From Cordia subcordata (Eukaryota > Streptophyta > Magnoliopsida > Boraginales > Cordiaceae): 64,000 nucleotides of DNA. The stretch spans positions 2,442,501-2,506,500 of the forward strand of contig JAPTOF010000005.1 in the NCBI GenBank assembly GCA_028554755.1. The letters run 5' to 3'. Position numbers and translations under genes: made by a program. The notes under the pieces are model-generated. The model saw nothing but the letters and a program-made list of their open reading frames with translations. It was not told the DNA's origin and did no database searches. Positions 20,907-32,502 of this stretch are shown here, piece after piece; within the stretch, counting starts at the first letter, position 1, and the number at the start of each line of letters is the position of its first letter.

Positions 20907-22788
20907 TGTTAGGATTAGTATGCCCTAAACCTCACTTGGATATAACATTTTGGATGTTAAACAATGTATAATCATTTTGTTAAATGGCAATATGAGCTCC
21001 TTACATATTATCTCTAGTATGTTTTATTGATATATGTATAAAGGTCCCTTGACTTGAACTAACGACTTGGGTGCGCACTGAGGCTGGATGCGTAGTAGGT
21101 CCAAGTCTAGATTTAGTTACGTCATAAATTGAGTCCGTAACTGAATGGTAGTGTTGGGCACTCTACCAGGATAAGGTTATATTGAGCAAGTCTTCTCGTT
21201 GAGAGTGATCTACCTAGGTCATTGGAGGACTTTCCAGATTTGTCTCAATAGTACGTGTGTCACGTATTTGACAGAACCATTGTGAGTATGTTTTCTAGAG
21301 ATGCACTATCAAAGAAAGAAAACAATATAGTCATTGCGACTAAATGATCATTGCTCTTAATCTTGAGCATATGTGGATGAACTAATGAAGTTAGGGTTTG
21401 GTACTTTGATTCACTGTGGGTGAGATCTTACTTTATTAGGATCAACAGCCTTGTGCATTGAGTGCTAAGTTCTAATTAACTGGAACATGCATATGCAATA
21501 TGGAATCTATGTGCCCCCTTGGGATTGTCCATATTTATCATCCAAATCTAGATTTAGTGATACTACCTTTATGGGTGTATCGGTCATATGGCTTGAGGGT
21601 CGCTCTCGAGATCAAGAGATTCCATGACCAATAGATGGTTAGTAATAGGACAAAAGACCCAAAAGAAAAGATGCAGCTAAGGAGGTGATAGTACATAGGC
21701 CAAAGGACCGTCCTTAGTTGTGGGTATACATAGAGGGCCATTATGATTAGTTATTTAGTAGGTGAAAGACAAAGTTTACATTCTTTTGTGATAAGCTTTT
21801 GGGTAATAGCAATTATTCTTGGAGTGAACTTTGATCTTACGGTGGAACTGATTGGAGTTAAAAATAATTATTATGTCGCTTAGATCGGGCAAGGTCATTT
21901 TTTATTATTTTTGGAAGCCAAGGTTAATTTTGTCTTCTTGGTCCCTTCCTTAGTTAAAATGACTTTGAGAGAGTAATCTTGAAAGAACAAATTCCATATT
22001 GTGGTAATAGCCTTATTAGGCCAAACCTTGGAACTGGGTTTGGGCTTTCTTTAGAGTCCAAGATAACCTAATTATGCTTAGATGGTTTCTTATTGGGCTT
22101 AGGCCTCCACATGGATTATGGACTATGTGTTGGGTTTGGATTATGGGCTTGGCCCAATCTTCCAAGACATGTGCCAGAAAGTTATTATAAGAAGAATTCA
22201 AATTGTACAAGCAACTTCCATGACATGTGGCAAACATTTACTACTAGGAAAAAGTTTCCCACATGGAAAGTTTACAAGGTTTAGGTGCCAAACTTTTTCT
22301 ATAAATAGGCAAGAACTTAAACCATTTCTAGCATTCAAAAATTTCGTAGTTGATCTCTTCCATTTTGGCAAGAGAATACTAGAACACATAGTACATACTT
22401 ATTGTGTGGTTTTTTTTGCTTTAGATTTTCAAGAGCATATTACTTTGCTTCTTGCCACACAAGAGGCTATTCTCTAAAGAATAGTCTCTTTAACTATAAG
22501 GAAGAAGACTAGGGAGTTGCATATTGCGACACCTTTATAGTAAAATTTTGTTTTTGGTGGCCTTGTTCATAAGTGGGAATAAAGCTCGTGATGGTTTTAG
22601 CTTCATCAATGGCCCCACGCTTCAAGAGGTTAGCTTTACATTTTTCAAATACTAGTTATGTTCTATATATTCTTAAGCATGTTCTTGTGTGTGTTATGTG
22701 GTTATTTTATTTTCCTAGCATGTTTTCTTGGTAGTATTTTTGAAAATATGGGCTAGGATGGACCACATGTAATTTTATCGATCCTACA
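20907..22788 (+). repeat. Solo LTR of a different retrotransposon family
   Basis: It begins TGTTAGGAT and ends ATCCTACA (near-perfect terminal inverted repeats), 1,882 bp, flanked by the 5-bp duplication TTTGG (20902-20906 and 22789-22793). Element C keeps the empty site at the same place (TTTGG once, 36380-36384). It has a TATA box at 22300-22307. No PBS or internal sequence is present, so it is the product of LTR-LTR recombination. The start is reminiscent of Ty1/copia LTRs, but the superfamily is not proven. Orientation is taken from the TATA box. Confidence 0.85.
22300..22307 (+). promoter_or_regulatory. TATA box of the solo LTR
   Basis: TATAAATA about 480 bp before the LTR end, marking the U3/R boundary on the plus strand. 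Confidence 0.65.
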
Positions 22789-23719
22789 TTTGGTTTTCTT
22801 TTTATATATCTTACTTAAGGTGGATTGCATTATGTGCTTAAAAATGGTGAAAATTTTTCAATTTTGATGCATGTCGAGTCATTTATTTCTTTGTTGATTA
22901 TTGTATTGGCTATTGTGATTGACTATATTGATTGGTGAATATGAGATGCATTGTGGGGAAATGAATAGAGTGGTTTGAAAGCTAAGTCTTGGAGGGGATG
23001 CCTTTCAAAGTTTTGAGGAGTAAGGACCTTTAAGAATGACTCATGTAGCTACCCCATGGCTTGGTAGGAAAGAGTGTTGAAAAAGGGTTATTGATATGAG
23101 TGCCCCTTCTTTGATTGATTCTTTTTGATGTGCCAAATCCTTTCCTTATCTTTTCTTTTTGTGAATACAATGCAAAGTATGAAAAATCTAAAAAATTTGA
23201 AAAAAAATTGAAAAAGGCAAAAAGGTGCAAAAATATGTTAAAAAAAGTGAAAAAGAGAAAAAGCCAAAGGCACCAAAAAGTTTTGTGAATAAGTGCACAA
23301 GTGACACAATGTCCACTTAGCACATGCTATCATCTTTATAGATATGTGAATAAGGCTTTTTATAAGCCATTGTGTTTGTGTATTCTTGTTTCTTGTCTTT
23401 GAGGCTTTGTGCATGTTGGAGACACCTTGATAGTTGAAGGGGCACAAAATATCAATATCCCCAGTGCGTGAGTTAGAATCCTAGGCTCGTGGTGGCTTGG
23501 CTAATTGGGAAATTCCGACAAGGAACGAGACCCCTTATGAGTAGAGGGAAGATCCAAAGAGGCTTAGGGACCTCTCCACAATAGGAATACCCCATTCATG
23601 CTTCTTAGACTAACCTTGATAGAGAGTCAATCCCATAGGTAACCCTTTGCATCAGCTTTAGAAATAAACTTAAGATTGGGCTTCCTTGGGAACAAGCAAG
23701 GAGAAGGTTTGGGGGGTGT
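22789..23719 (+). other. 3' UTR of B, second part, with PPT
   Basis: Resumes after the solo LTR and aligns with 36380-37314 of C. It contains an A-rich patch (about 23160-23270), the terminal hairpin (23682-23699, GGAA loop, one mismatch) and the PPT GAGAAGGTTTGGGGGGTGT (23701-23719). No coding sequence. Confidence 0.7.
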
Positions 23720-25191
23720 TGATGTGTTGTGCTTTTGTGTGTGTTTGCGTTGTTATTTGCCCATTATTAAGAGGTGTTAAGTGTTCATAAAGATGCATTA
23801 GTGTAGTACTTACGATAAGAATAGGCTTAAGCGTAAACAATTGTACATAGTGAGTTTAAGAGACAAATTGCTACACTAATTGCTTGTTTTTAATGATTTA
23901 GGTGAACTTTGGGTTAAGATCGAGATTGGACTTTGATGGGTGATGAAGATGGGAGATGAACGGGTCAAAGAGAGAAGACTGGAGGCCGAAAAGACAGAGA
24001 ATAGAGGAAGAAAGTTAGCCGAACGACCTAGAAGAAAGAGCTAGTCGATCGGCTAAGTTGACCGGCCACTCTAGAAAGATGCCCAAATAGCTAGAGCGTC
24101 ACCAAAAAGTTGGCAGAGTTAAGAGGAGAAGCTAACTGGCAAAGTGTAAATGTCAATATAAAAAAACCCGATTTTCAGACTTAAAAAAAAAGAGAGAGAA
24201 GGAATTTGAGAGGAATTTTCAGAAACCCCATACATACCCATCACACATACACAAAACCCTAGTTTCATCACCTCTCACACACTTATAATCACACATTTTA
24301 TCACCTACAAGAAAGTAGATTTAGAGGGCTTCAGACATTTGGATTCAAGTTTGCTCAAAAGCTTTGTGCAAGACTAGCTAGGATGAAAGGGAAGCTTCAT
24401 GATCTCTTTTTCATTCCATCTCTTATTATGATTGACTAGACTTGTGTAGTTGAATAGATCCCACTATTCATGAACACCTTGGCCAAGAACATGTATAAAT
24501 GTGCTAGCAAGTCAAATTCCGTTGTAGTGACCTTAGAATGACGGCAAGTAATTTAGGGCTATCCTAGGCCGAGTCTCCTTTGGCTTTAAATCCAGCCAAT
24601 AGGCTGCATGATAGGTTTAGTCGACCTTAGCGATACTAGGTCTTGGCTTTAAATGTAGCCAATGGTTTAGGTACTATGATAGGTTCATTCTAAGTCACCT
24701 AAAAAGTTAATTGGTCACTCTTAAGGCCCTAGGTCATAAAGACCACGTCGTAGCTCTAGGAGGCGCTGCCTAGGGACGGACCCATACTGAGTCCTAGGGG
24801 GAAATTAGGACACTAATTTAGCAACTTAGTTAAGAGCAATTACTAAAGTAAGCCATCATCATTTAATCCTATAGCATCTGAGTATAGAATCACCTATTCA
24901 TAAGTTGAAGTCACCCTAACACCTTTGCATTTGTTAGTTCCATCTAGATTAGCTTGTCCCTACTTTCCATTTCATAGTTTAGTTTAATTTTCTCTAGCTA
25001 GAGCTCTCGACCATCCAAAATCCCAAAAATAGATAGTTTAGGTTTCTTTTCAGGCATACTCTAGAACACACACATAGAATCCATCTCACAACATAGCCTC
25101 CCTGTGGAATCGACCCCGCACTTGCATACACTTTACTACATTGATTTGTGCGCTTGCAAGTCTTCAGAGCTTGCACTCAAAAGACACAGCA
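23720..25191 (+). repeat. 3' LTR of B with two internal deletions
   Basis: Same ends as the 5' LTR but only about 1,472 bp. One deletion removes the equivalent of about 13385-13750 of the 5' LTR between short TGTAG repeats; another removes about 90 bp of the beta cassette (near 24030-24115). TATA-like sequence lies at 24157-24164. Confidence 0.8.
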
Positions 25192-25196
25192 CAAAT

Positions 25197-25537
25197 CTGC
25201 TCATGAAGAATCAGATTTAGTGGAAGGATCAACATAAGACAAATTTCTTAGCAAAAATAACCATCAGATGCTATTCTCGGGCTTGTTTTGCGACTTTTTG
25301 TCACCCCTTTTTATAAAAAATGGGCTATATCTACAAAACAGAGTCAACAAAGGAGGAACAACATAAGAATATCTTATACAATAATTGACACATGCATATC
25401 TACTCGTGTGTCCATGTTGGTCCTCTTCTTAAGTGGGTAATTAATTCTTTCATGAGCCCACAAATTTCCCTTTCTAGGATTCATTGTGTATTTCTCCTGG
25501 ATTTTACCATGATGGAAATTCAATGGGATTTATCCAC
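25197..25537 (-). other. Leader remnant of a Tat-like element
   Basis: Non-coding stretch between element B and the PBS-like site; in minus orientation it would be the 5' UTR of the element whose LTR is at 25586-26103. No convincing ORF. Confidence 0.3.
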
Positions 25538-25557
25538 AGTTCCCACATATGATGCCA
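25538..25557 (-). other. Possible Tat-type primer binding site
   Basis: On the minus strand it reads TGGCATCATATGTGGGAACT, 16 of 20 identical to the TGGCGCCGTCTGTGGGAACT that I associate with plant Tat-lineage gypsy elements; three of the four differences are transitions. It is separated from the likely LTR end by about 28 bp, longer than usual. Confidence 0.4.
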
Positions 25558-25585
25558 ATATAATTCGGCAAAGAATTAGATAAAG

Positions 25586-26103
25586 TGTTGTTGGACCTTG
25601 TTCTCCAACAACACGACATCTCCAGCAATGAGAGACCTGCAACATAAGGCTACACACCTGTGGGAGTCCGGTGTTAGCGTCTTGATGGTCAAGTCAGTAA
25701 GCATTTACTAAAAATGTATACTAGAGAAAGAGAAAGAGAGAGAAAAGATAGAGAGCCCCGATCTTTTGAGCCTCTTTTTCAAGTATATTGGTTTACCTTT
25801 CTTTGATGTGCTATGAGGCTATTTATAGAACCTTCTTTAGGACAAGTGGCCCTAAGAGATATCTTTGAACTAGTATGCAGAGAGAGCTCATCGGGACAGA
25901 TCTCATTAGCTCTCGAGTTCATGAAATGATGCCTAGTAATTAGGATATGACCTCATGGTCTAGAAGACACCTCATAGTCATGATACAATGTCCTCTAATG
26001 ATTGGGATGACATCTGGGCCAAGACAACTTCACAAGTAACTGTATTTAGGTAATTCCAACCAAGCCGAATTAGGCCAAGGTAGGGCGTAAAGTAAAAAAC
26101 TCA
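25586..26103 (-). repeat. Probable LTR of a Tat-like element, minus strand
   Basis: About 518 bp with TG...CA ends in minus orientation. A minus-strand TATA box (TCTATAAATAGCC, about 25830) is followed by a CT-rich leader (GA-rich on the plus strand, 25726-25757). No second LTR is found, so it is a solo LTR or a broken element. Confidence 0.45.
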
Positions 26104-26122
26104 TAATAAGTGTGTACTATGT

Positions 26123-26405
26123 TGATATGTATGTGTTGTGTGTGTTTGTATATAGTGTTTGGACATAATTGACAAGGTGTTTTTAATCTTAATTGAATGC
26201 ATTTGGTGTGTGTTTATGCATGAATTAGAGATATTTGTGCATAAGAAGTCAGTGTATAAATGCCACACTAAGTGCTTTATTTCAATGTTTTAACTGCGAT
26301 TTAGGAGATATATGATTAAAGAGGTAGATGGCAGAAAAAAGCTTGAAAAGGTTTTGGGGATGAAAAGAACAAGAAAAAAGGGTTTAGAGGCTTTCAACAG
26401 AATAT
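26123..26405 (+). repeat. 5' fragment of an Athila-type LTR
   Basis: Begins TGATATG and follows the upstream U3 of N1 (GAGGCTTTCA block at its end). It is cut at about 26405, where minus-strand element D begins. Confidence 0.5.
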
Positions 26406-27448
26406 ACAAATGTAATGGCTTATAAAAACCTTATTTAGATATATACAAAAAGGATAGCTCGTGCTAAAGTTGAGATTGTGTCACTTATGCACTCATTCAC
26501 ATAACTTTTTTGTGCCTTTGGCTTTTTATCTCTTTTCCAATTTTGTTTCTATTTTTCAACTTCTTTTCTCATCTTTTTGCACCGTTTTTGCCTTTCTCAA
26601 ATTTTTTTTTGGATTTTTCATACTTTACATTGTATATACACAAAAAGAAAATAAAAAGAAAGGCTTAGACATATAAAAAAGAACCAATCAAGGAAGGAGC
26701 ACTCACATCAATATTCCTTTTTCAACACTCTTTCCTACCAAGCTATGGGGTGACTACAAGGGGCATTTTTAATGGTCCTCCCCTTACAACTTTCAAGGGC
26801 ATTCTCTCCAAGACTCGGTTTTCAATCCACTCCATTCACTTCCCCACAATGCTTCTTATATTCAACAATCAATTGAGTCAATCACAATAGCTGACATAAT
26901 GATCAACCAAGAAATAAACAACTCTACATGCATTAAAATTTGAAAAATTTTAACCATTTTAAACCAAGTAATACAATCAACCCTAAGAAATTTGGCATCA
27001 CAATAAAACCAAATCCTTACACCCCTAAACCTAAACTTTGCTTATCCTCGAGCAAAAAGAGTAAAGTACATAAACAAGCAAATTGGCATCACAAAGCAAG
27101 TAAGGGTGGCAGGGATAGGGTAGAAACATGGGGAACAAGTAGAGAAAGGATAGATACAACCTTGCATTGTCTTCAAACCTCTCTATGCCAATGATACATC
27201 ACCATATTATTAACCCTGTGACTCATAAACCATCAACAATCATAAAGAAAACAAGGTTAGTAGTATTGCCTATACAAGCTTGCATTGGCATGTACAATAA
27301 TAAGCAATAGTGTATCTTATAGGACAAAGGATTGAGATTCAACACTTAGGTGTGAGTGCAAGAAAAAGTAAGAAAACAAAAAGAAAGGAAAATGAAACAA
27401 GTGCAAAATTGCAAAATTTAACCTAGGTTGCCTCCTAGTAGCGTTAAC
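26406..27448 (-). other. 3' UTR of D
   Basis: Minus-strand counterpart of the B and C 3' UTRs: conserved block (27428-27445), internal hairpin (27037-27056) with PPT-like tract, and A-rich patch. It ends about 350 bp before the expected PPT and LTR, which are lost. Confidence 0.65.
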
Positions 27449-28070
27449 CACCACGCCGTCAGCCAGGAAATCCTCTTCTCTTCTTCAACCTCAATAGATG
27501 GGGTCCTGAAGCATTAGAACCTCTACACAAGCCATGCTCGGATCAGTTGTATGCTTCAGGCGTTGCCCGTTTACTTTCATCTCTTAGCCATCCTTCAAAT
27601 CCTTAATCCTGATTACTCCGGAAAGGTAAGCAACCAAAACTTCATATGGACCATCTCATTTGACTTGAGCTTACATGGAAAGAGCTTCAAACGTGAGTTA
27701 ACCAACCAAACCTTATCAGAGGTAGAGAATGGTTTCTTAATAATGTGTTTATCATGCAATCTCTTCATCCTATCTTTATAAAACTTGCCGTGCTCATACA
27801 TCTCAAATCTAAGCTTCTCTAACTCCACTATGTGTAGCTTCCTTTTCTCACCCGATTTTGCCAAATCAAAGTTTAAGGCCTTGATGGCCTAATAAGCCCT
27901 ATGTTCAAATTCTACCGGCAAGTGACAAGCTTTCCTATAAACTAATCTATACGGAGACATACCAATGGGAGTCTTAAAAGCAGCAAGGTAGGCCTACAAA
28001 GCATCATTCAACCTAATAGACCAATCTCTCCTATTGGGCTCAACGTTTTCTCTAAAATGTGCTTGATCTC
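27449..28070 (-). pseudogene. Integrase C-terminal part of D
   Basis: The ORF 27864-27613 reads the C-terminal integrase domain ([29 protein letters not shown]). Upstream pieces encode RRDWSIRLNDAL. The zinc module and catalytic core that B has at about 19050-19850 are absent: the frame passes from the RNase H end (VVDHL) almost directly to the helix before RRDWS. It cannot encode an active integrase. Confidence 0.7.
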
Positions 28071-29424
28071 CCTAAAGGTGATCTACTACTAAATTCTCAC
28101 TACCCTTTTTATCCTGGATTTCAATGTTAAACTCTTGAAGAAGGAGTAACCACGTAATCAAACAGGGCTTAGATTCTTTTTTAGCTAACAAATACCTCAA
28201 TGCCATATGATCGGTGTAGACAATGACTTTGGACCCTATGATGTATGACCTAAACTTGTCGAGGGAGAAGACAACTACTAAAAGCTCTTTTTCTATGGTG
28301 GTATAGTTCTTTTGGGCTTCATCAAGAGTCTTACTAGCATAATACACTACATGGGACAACATGTCTTACGTTGACCTAAAATAACTCATATTGCATAATC
28401 GGATATGTCACAGAACCTCGAATGAGAGATTATAGTCAGGTAACTGGATGATTAGGGATATAGACAACAAGGATTTAAGCCTACTAAAAGCTCTCATTTT
28501 CTCATCATTAAACTCAAAGGAAACATCTTGTGCTAAGAGTCTAGACAAGGGATGCGATAAATGGCTAAAATCCTTAATGAACCTATGGTAGAATCTTGCA
28601 TACCCTAGAAAAAATCTAACATCTTTAAGACACTTAGGTACAGGTAACTTCTCAATCAATTCTACATTAGATGAGACTACATGTCCCAAAACTATCCCCT
28701 ACTACACTATGAAGAGGTATTTCTCCTAATTTGACACTAAGTTCTTCTACTCCCTGCTCAAAACTAAGTTCTTCTCCACACAACAGTGTAAGACTAAAGA
28801 GAGATAACTCAAGCACTCATCAAAACTATCACCAAAGATTGAGAAATCATTCATGAATATCACGAAATGTCTCTCAATTATGTCAATAAAAATGGCCATC
28901 ATACATCTCTGAAAAGTCGCTGGGCCATTACATAGACTGAAGGGCATTCTCCTATAGGCAAATGTGCCATAAGGACAAGTAAATATGTCTTCTCCTAGTT
29001 CTCGAGAAACACGGGGATTTGATTATACCCAAAATAGCCATCTAGAGAGCCATAGTAGCTATACCTAGCTACTCTATCTAAGATCTGGTCTAGAAAAGGC
29101 AATGGGAAATGATCCTTCCTAGTTTTGAAGTGGAGCTTTCTATAGTTAATACAAACTCTCTAACATGTAGGAGTATGAGTAAGGATAAGCTTATGCATAG
29201 GGATAAGCTCTCCTCTCATTCTCTACAACTGTGATCCCGGACTTCTTAGGGACTACATGGACGGGGCTAACCCACTCACTATCAGAGATCGGATAACAAA
29301 TACCTACCTCTAAAAGCTTAATGATCTCTTTCTTAACTACTTTGCTCATGTGTGGGTTTAGCCTCCTTTGCATTTCCCTAGAAGGAATGGCTCCATCCTC
29401 AAGGTGAATATAATACATGCAAAC
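28071..29424 (-). pseudogene. RT and RNase H of D
   Basis: Minus-strand ORFs 29418-29191 (RT start: WVSPVHVVPKKSG), 28947-28747 (NGPATFQRCMM and FMNDFSIFG, where the catalytic DD has become ND), 28689-28408 (FLGYARFYHRFIKDF) and 28362-28072 (RNase [24 protein letters not shown]). Stops separate them. Loss of the first YxDD aspartate alone would inactivate RT. Confidence 0.75.
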
Positions 29425-30330
29425 TTAAGAATCTATGCCTCTCAAATCATAGATTTTCCACCCTATGGCCTTCCTATGTTTCCCAAGAACCTTTAAGAGA
29501 TGCATCTCATGCTCTCTAGAAATATCAAATGCTATGATAACTGGAAGAGTCTTACTAGGGCTTCGGAAGTCATACTTCAAATGCTCCAGAAGGGGTTTGA
29601 GCTCTAAAGATGGGCTAGGCTCAACCAAAGGGGACTCAACCTTAACAACATCAATGGGGACATCAGTAGAATCAACAATATAAGAAATAATCTCAAGTGA
29701 CTTATCAATCATGGAATTCTCAACTAAGGAGGTGGAAGTTACACATTTTCGCTCTAAGGTCTCTAAATCAAAGCTTGACAATAATTTCTCAAATTTTCTC
29801 AATTATTCTCCATCAGACATAGTTTTCTCTATAAAGTCCTTGACATAAGAATTAATCACATCCATTCTAAAGCACTCTTCTGCTCCTACAATGGCCTTCT
29901 TCACCGTCTCGGTAACCTTTATACTAGATCTCAAATTCCCAAATTTTATCTCTAATAACACCGACCTATAATGAATAATATCATTTGCAATAGCAAGGAA
30001 AGGGTGACCTAATAGAATAGGGGTGGAATGCCTAGAATCGTGACCCGCATCCATATCTCATGCTATAAAGTCAACAAGGTACACGAACTCACCTACCTGG
30101 ACCATAACATCCTCTACCACACCCCTAGGTCTACGTTCAGACTTATTAGCTAGCTGAAGAGCAACATGTGTTGGGGATAACTCACCTAGACCTAGGTACT
30201 GATAGATGAAGTAGGGAATGAGATTCACACAAGACCCTAAATCTAGCAAAGTGTAATCAATCTGAGTCTCACAGATCCTACAAGGAATGGTGAAAGCTCT
30301 AGGGTTACTCATCTTGGCCAAATGGCATAA
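29425..30330 (-). pseudogene. Protease and linker of D, 3' part
   Basis: Minus-strand ORFs 30321-30058 (LLDLGSCVNLIPY active site, residues about 29-41), 30054-29803 (PILLGHPFLA) and 29802-29425 (acidic linker, then KAIGWKI before RT). The protein is cut at 30330/39210 by element C. An internal frameshift and stop lie at 30055-30057 and near 29803. Confidence 0.75.
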
Positions 30331-30650
30331 TGATGTGTTGTGATTTTGTGTGTGTTTGCATTGTCAGTTACTTATATTTTAGAGGTGTTGAGTGCTCATA
30401 ATGATGTATTAGTGTAGTGCTTTTGATAGGAATAGGCTTAAGCGTGAACAAATGTGCATATTGAGTTTAAGAGATAAATTGTTACACTAATTGCTTGTTT
30501 TCAATGATTTAGGTGAACTTTCGGTTAAGATTAAGATTGGACGATGAAAGATGATGAAGATGGGAAATGCACGGGCCTAAGAGAGAAGACCAAAGGCCGA
30601 AAAGATAAAGAATAGAGGAATAAAGTCAACCGGACGACCAAGGAAGAAGA

Positions 30651-30737
30651 GCCGGTCGACCGGCTAGGTCGACCGGCCACTCCAGAGAGGTGCCAAAAAC
30701 AGCCGGACGACCCCCCTTCCAGAGCCGGTCGACCGGT
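30651..30737. repeat. CCGGTCGACCGG palindrome cluster in U3 (beta cassette)
   Basis: Three close copies of a 12-14 bp palindrome separated by about 15-60 bp, 85-170 bp before the TATA box. The 3' LTR repeats them (37635-37648 and 37708-37721). They are CpG-dense and contain a SalI-type core. Variants occur in the LTRs of B, D, E, H, N2 and the inverted fragment. Confidence 0.75.
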
Positions 30738-30820
30738 TAGGTCGACTGGCCACTCCAGAGAGCATCATTAAAAAGCCGGTCGAGTACTCCAGACGATCGA
30801 CCGGCAATTTGCTGAGAACC

Positions 30821-30828
30821 TATAAATA
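30821..30828 (+). promoter_or_regulatory. TATA box of C 5' LTR
   Basis: TATAAATA followed by GGGCTCGATTC, conserved at 37811-37818 in the 3' LTR and at 58646-58653 in H. Confidence 0.75.
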
Positions 30829-32228
30829 GGGCTCGATTCTGCAGAAAAAAAGGAGGAGAATTTTTTAGAGATTAACACACACTTCACACCTAAAATTCTC
30901 ACACACTTAACCCTAGATCCCACCCATTTCACACACACTTTTCACACATTTCTCACTAAGAACCAAGCTTGATTTGGAGGGTTCAAACATTTTGGAATCA
31001 AGTTTGCTCAAAAGCTTTGTACAAGATTAGCTAGGATGAAAGGGAAGCTTCGTTATCTCTCTTTCATTCTATTTCCTATTGTGATTGAGTAGACTTGTGT
31101 AGGGTGATTTAACTTATGTAATGGGTTCATTATATACTTTTATGATATGGAATATGATGGCTGAATATATATACATGTTTCGAATTGTCTTGTATAAATG
31201 GGTATTTTCTCATTCATGTCTAAGTGTTTGATAAAATGCCTAGATGAATAACATGTGTATAAATTGAAGTTTGTTTGTTACTAAACACATCTAATCCATG
31301 TTATAATCATGTCTATGTGTTTATATGTGGATGCCATGAAGTGGGTAATGCTTTTATTCATGTCTATATGTATATTTGCATGCCTAGTAACGAGCATAAC
31401 TTCAATATCGCATATGTGTTGGTTGTTAATTATTCCTAATGGTGTGAACTGAACATGACGATGTTTGGTAGTTGAATAGGTTCCATTATTCACGCGCACC
31501 TTGGCCTTGAACATGTGTGAACGCACTAGCAAGTCAAATCCTGCTGTAGTGACCTTGGAATGACGAAGTATAACTTAGGGCTAATCTAGGCCGAGTCTTC
31601 TTTGGCTTTAAATCCAGCCAATAGGTTTCCGGATAGGTTTAGTCGACCTTAGCAACACTAGGTCTTGGCTTTAAATCCAGCCAAAGGTTTAGGTACTAAG
31701 GTAGGTTCATTTTAAGCCACCTAGGAAGTTAGTTAGTCACTCTTGAGGCCCTAGGTCATAAGGACCACGCCGTAGCTCTAGGAGGCGCTGCCTAGGGACG
31801 GACCCGCACCGAGTCCTAGGGGGAAATTAGGACACTAACTAGCAACCTAGTTAAGAGCACTCATGATAGTTAGCCATCATCCCTTAATCCCATAGCATTT
31901 GAGCATAGAATTACCCATTCATAAGTCAAAGTCACCCTAACCCCTTCTCAAGTGTTAGTTCTCTCTTGATCAACTTGTGTTCCCATTTTTTATATTCATA
32001 GTTTAGTTTTATTTCCTTTACCTAGAGCTGCCGATAATCCAAAACCCTAAAAATATGTCTAGTTTAGATCTTTCTTTTTGGCACTTTCTAGAACACCAAG
32101 CATAGAATTCACTCACATTATTCACGCCTCCCTGTGGTTTGACACCCGCACTTGTATACACTATATTGCACGATCCGTACGCTTGCGGGTCTTTTAGAGC
32201 TTGTTCTCGAAAGACGACACCAAGTTCT

Positions 32229-32246
32229 TGGCGCCGTTGCCGGGGA
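32229..32246 (+). other. tRNA-Asp primer binding site of C, intact
   Basis: TGGCGCCGTTGCCGGGGA is fully complementary to the 3' end of plant tRNA-Asp, 6 bp after the LTR end. This is the usual primer for Athila-type elements. Confidence 0.9.
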
Positions 32247-32502
32247 GGCACGGTGATTTGCATTCTTTGCTTACGTGTTTTGATAGTTGCTTTTCTTACT
32301 TTCTTGCTTTTTCTTTATAGTTTGTTTAGTTTTTGCTTATCTTGTTTACTGTTCATATTATCTTGCTTCAGATTTTGTTTATCTATTTCAGCTTTTGTCT
32401 TTATCTTTAGTAGACTTCTTAGGATTGTGGTTTATTTGCTGTAGTTATAGGAATACTGAAGTTTTTGGGGGTTGAAGTGGCCGGAGTTAGGATAGTTTGT
32501 GC

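Larger units (their letters stand above)
12564..25191 (+). mobile_element. Element B: full-domain but degenerate Athila retrotransposon
   Basis: Two LTRs (12564-14494 and 23720-25191), PBS, gag, protease, RT, RNase H, integrase, long 3' UTR and PPT in the canonical order, flanked by a perfect 5-bp duplication CAAAT (12559-12563, 25192-25196). Many stops and frameshifts make it inactive. It carries a solo LTR of another family in its 3' UTR. There is no env-like ORF between integrase and the PPT. It is the only copy in the window with all pol domains. Confidence 0.85.
30331..32222 (+). repeat. 5' LTR of C
   Basis: About 1.89 kb; TGATGTG start. U3 carries the beta cassette with perfect palindromes GCCGGTCGACCGGC (30651-30664) and the related sites 30667-30678 and 30724-30737. 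TATA at 30821-30828. U5 ends ...GACGACACCA before spacer AGTTCT. Confidence 0.9.

Noticed and set aside
22016..22477. ORFs of 63-119 codons inside the solo LTR.
   Set aside because: They overlap on both strands around the TATA box and have no recognisable domain; LTR sequence is non-coding.
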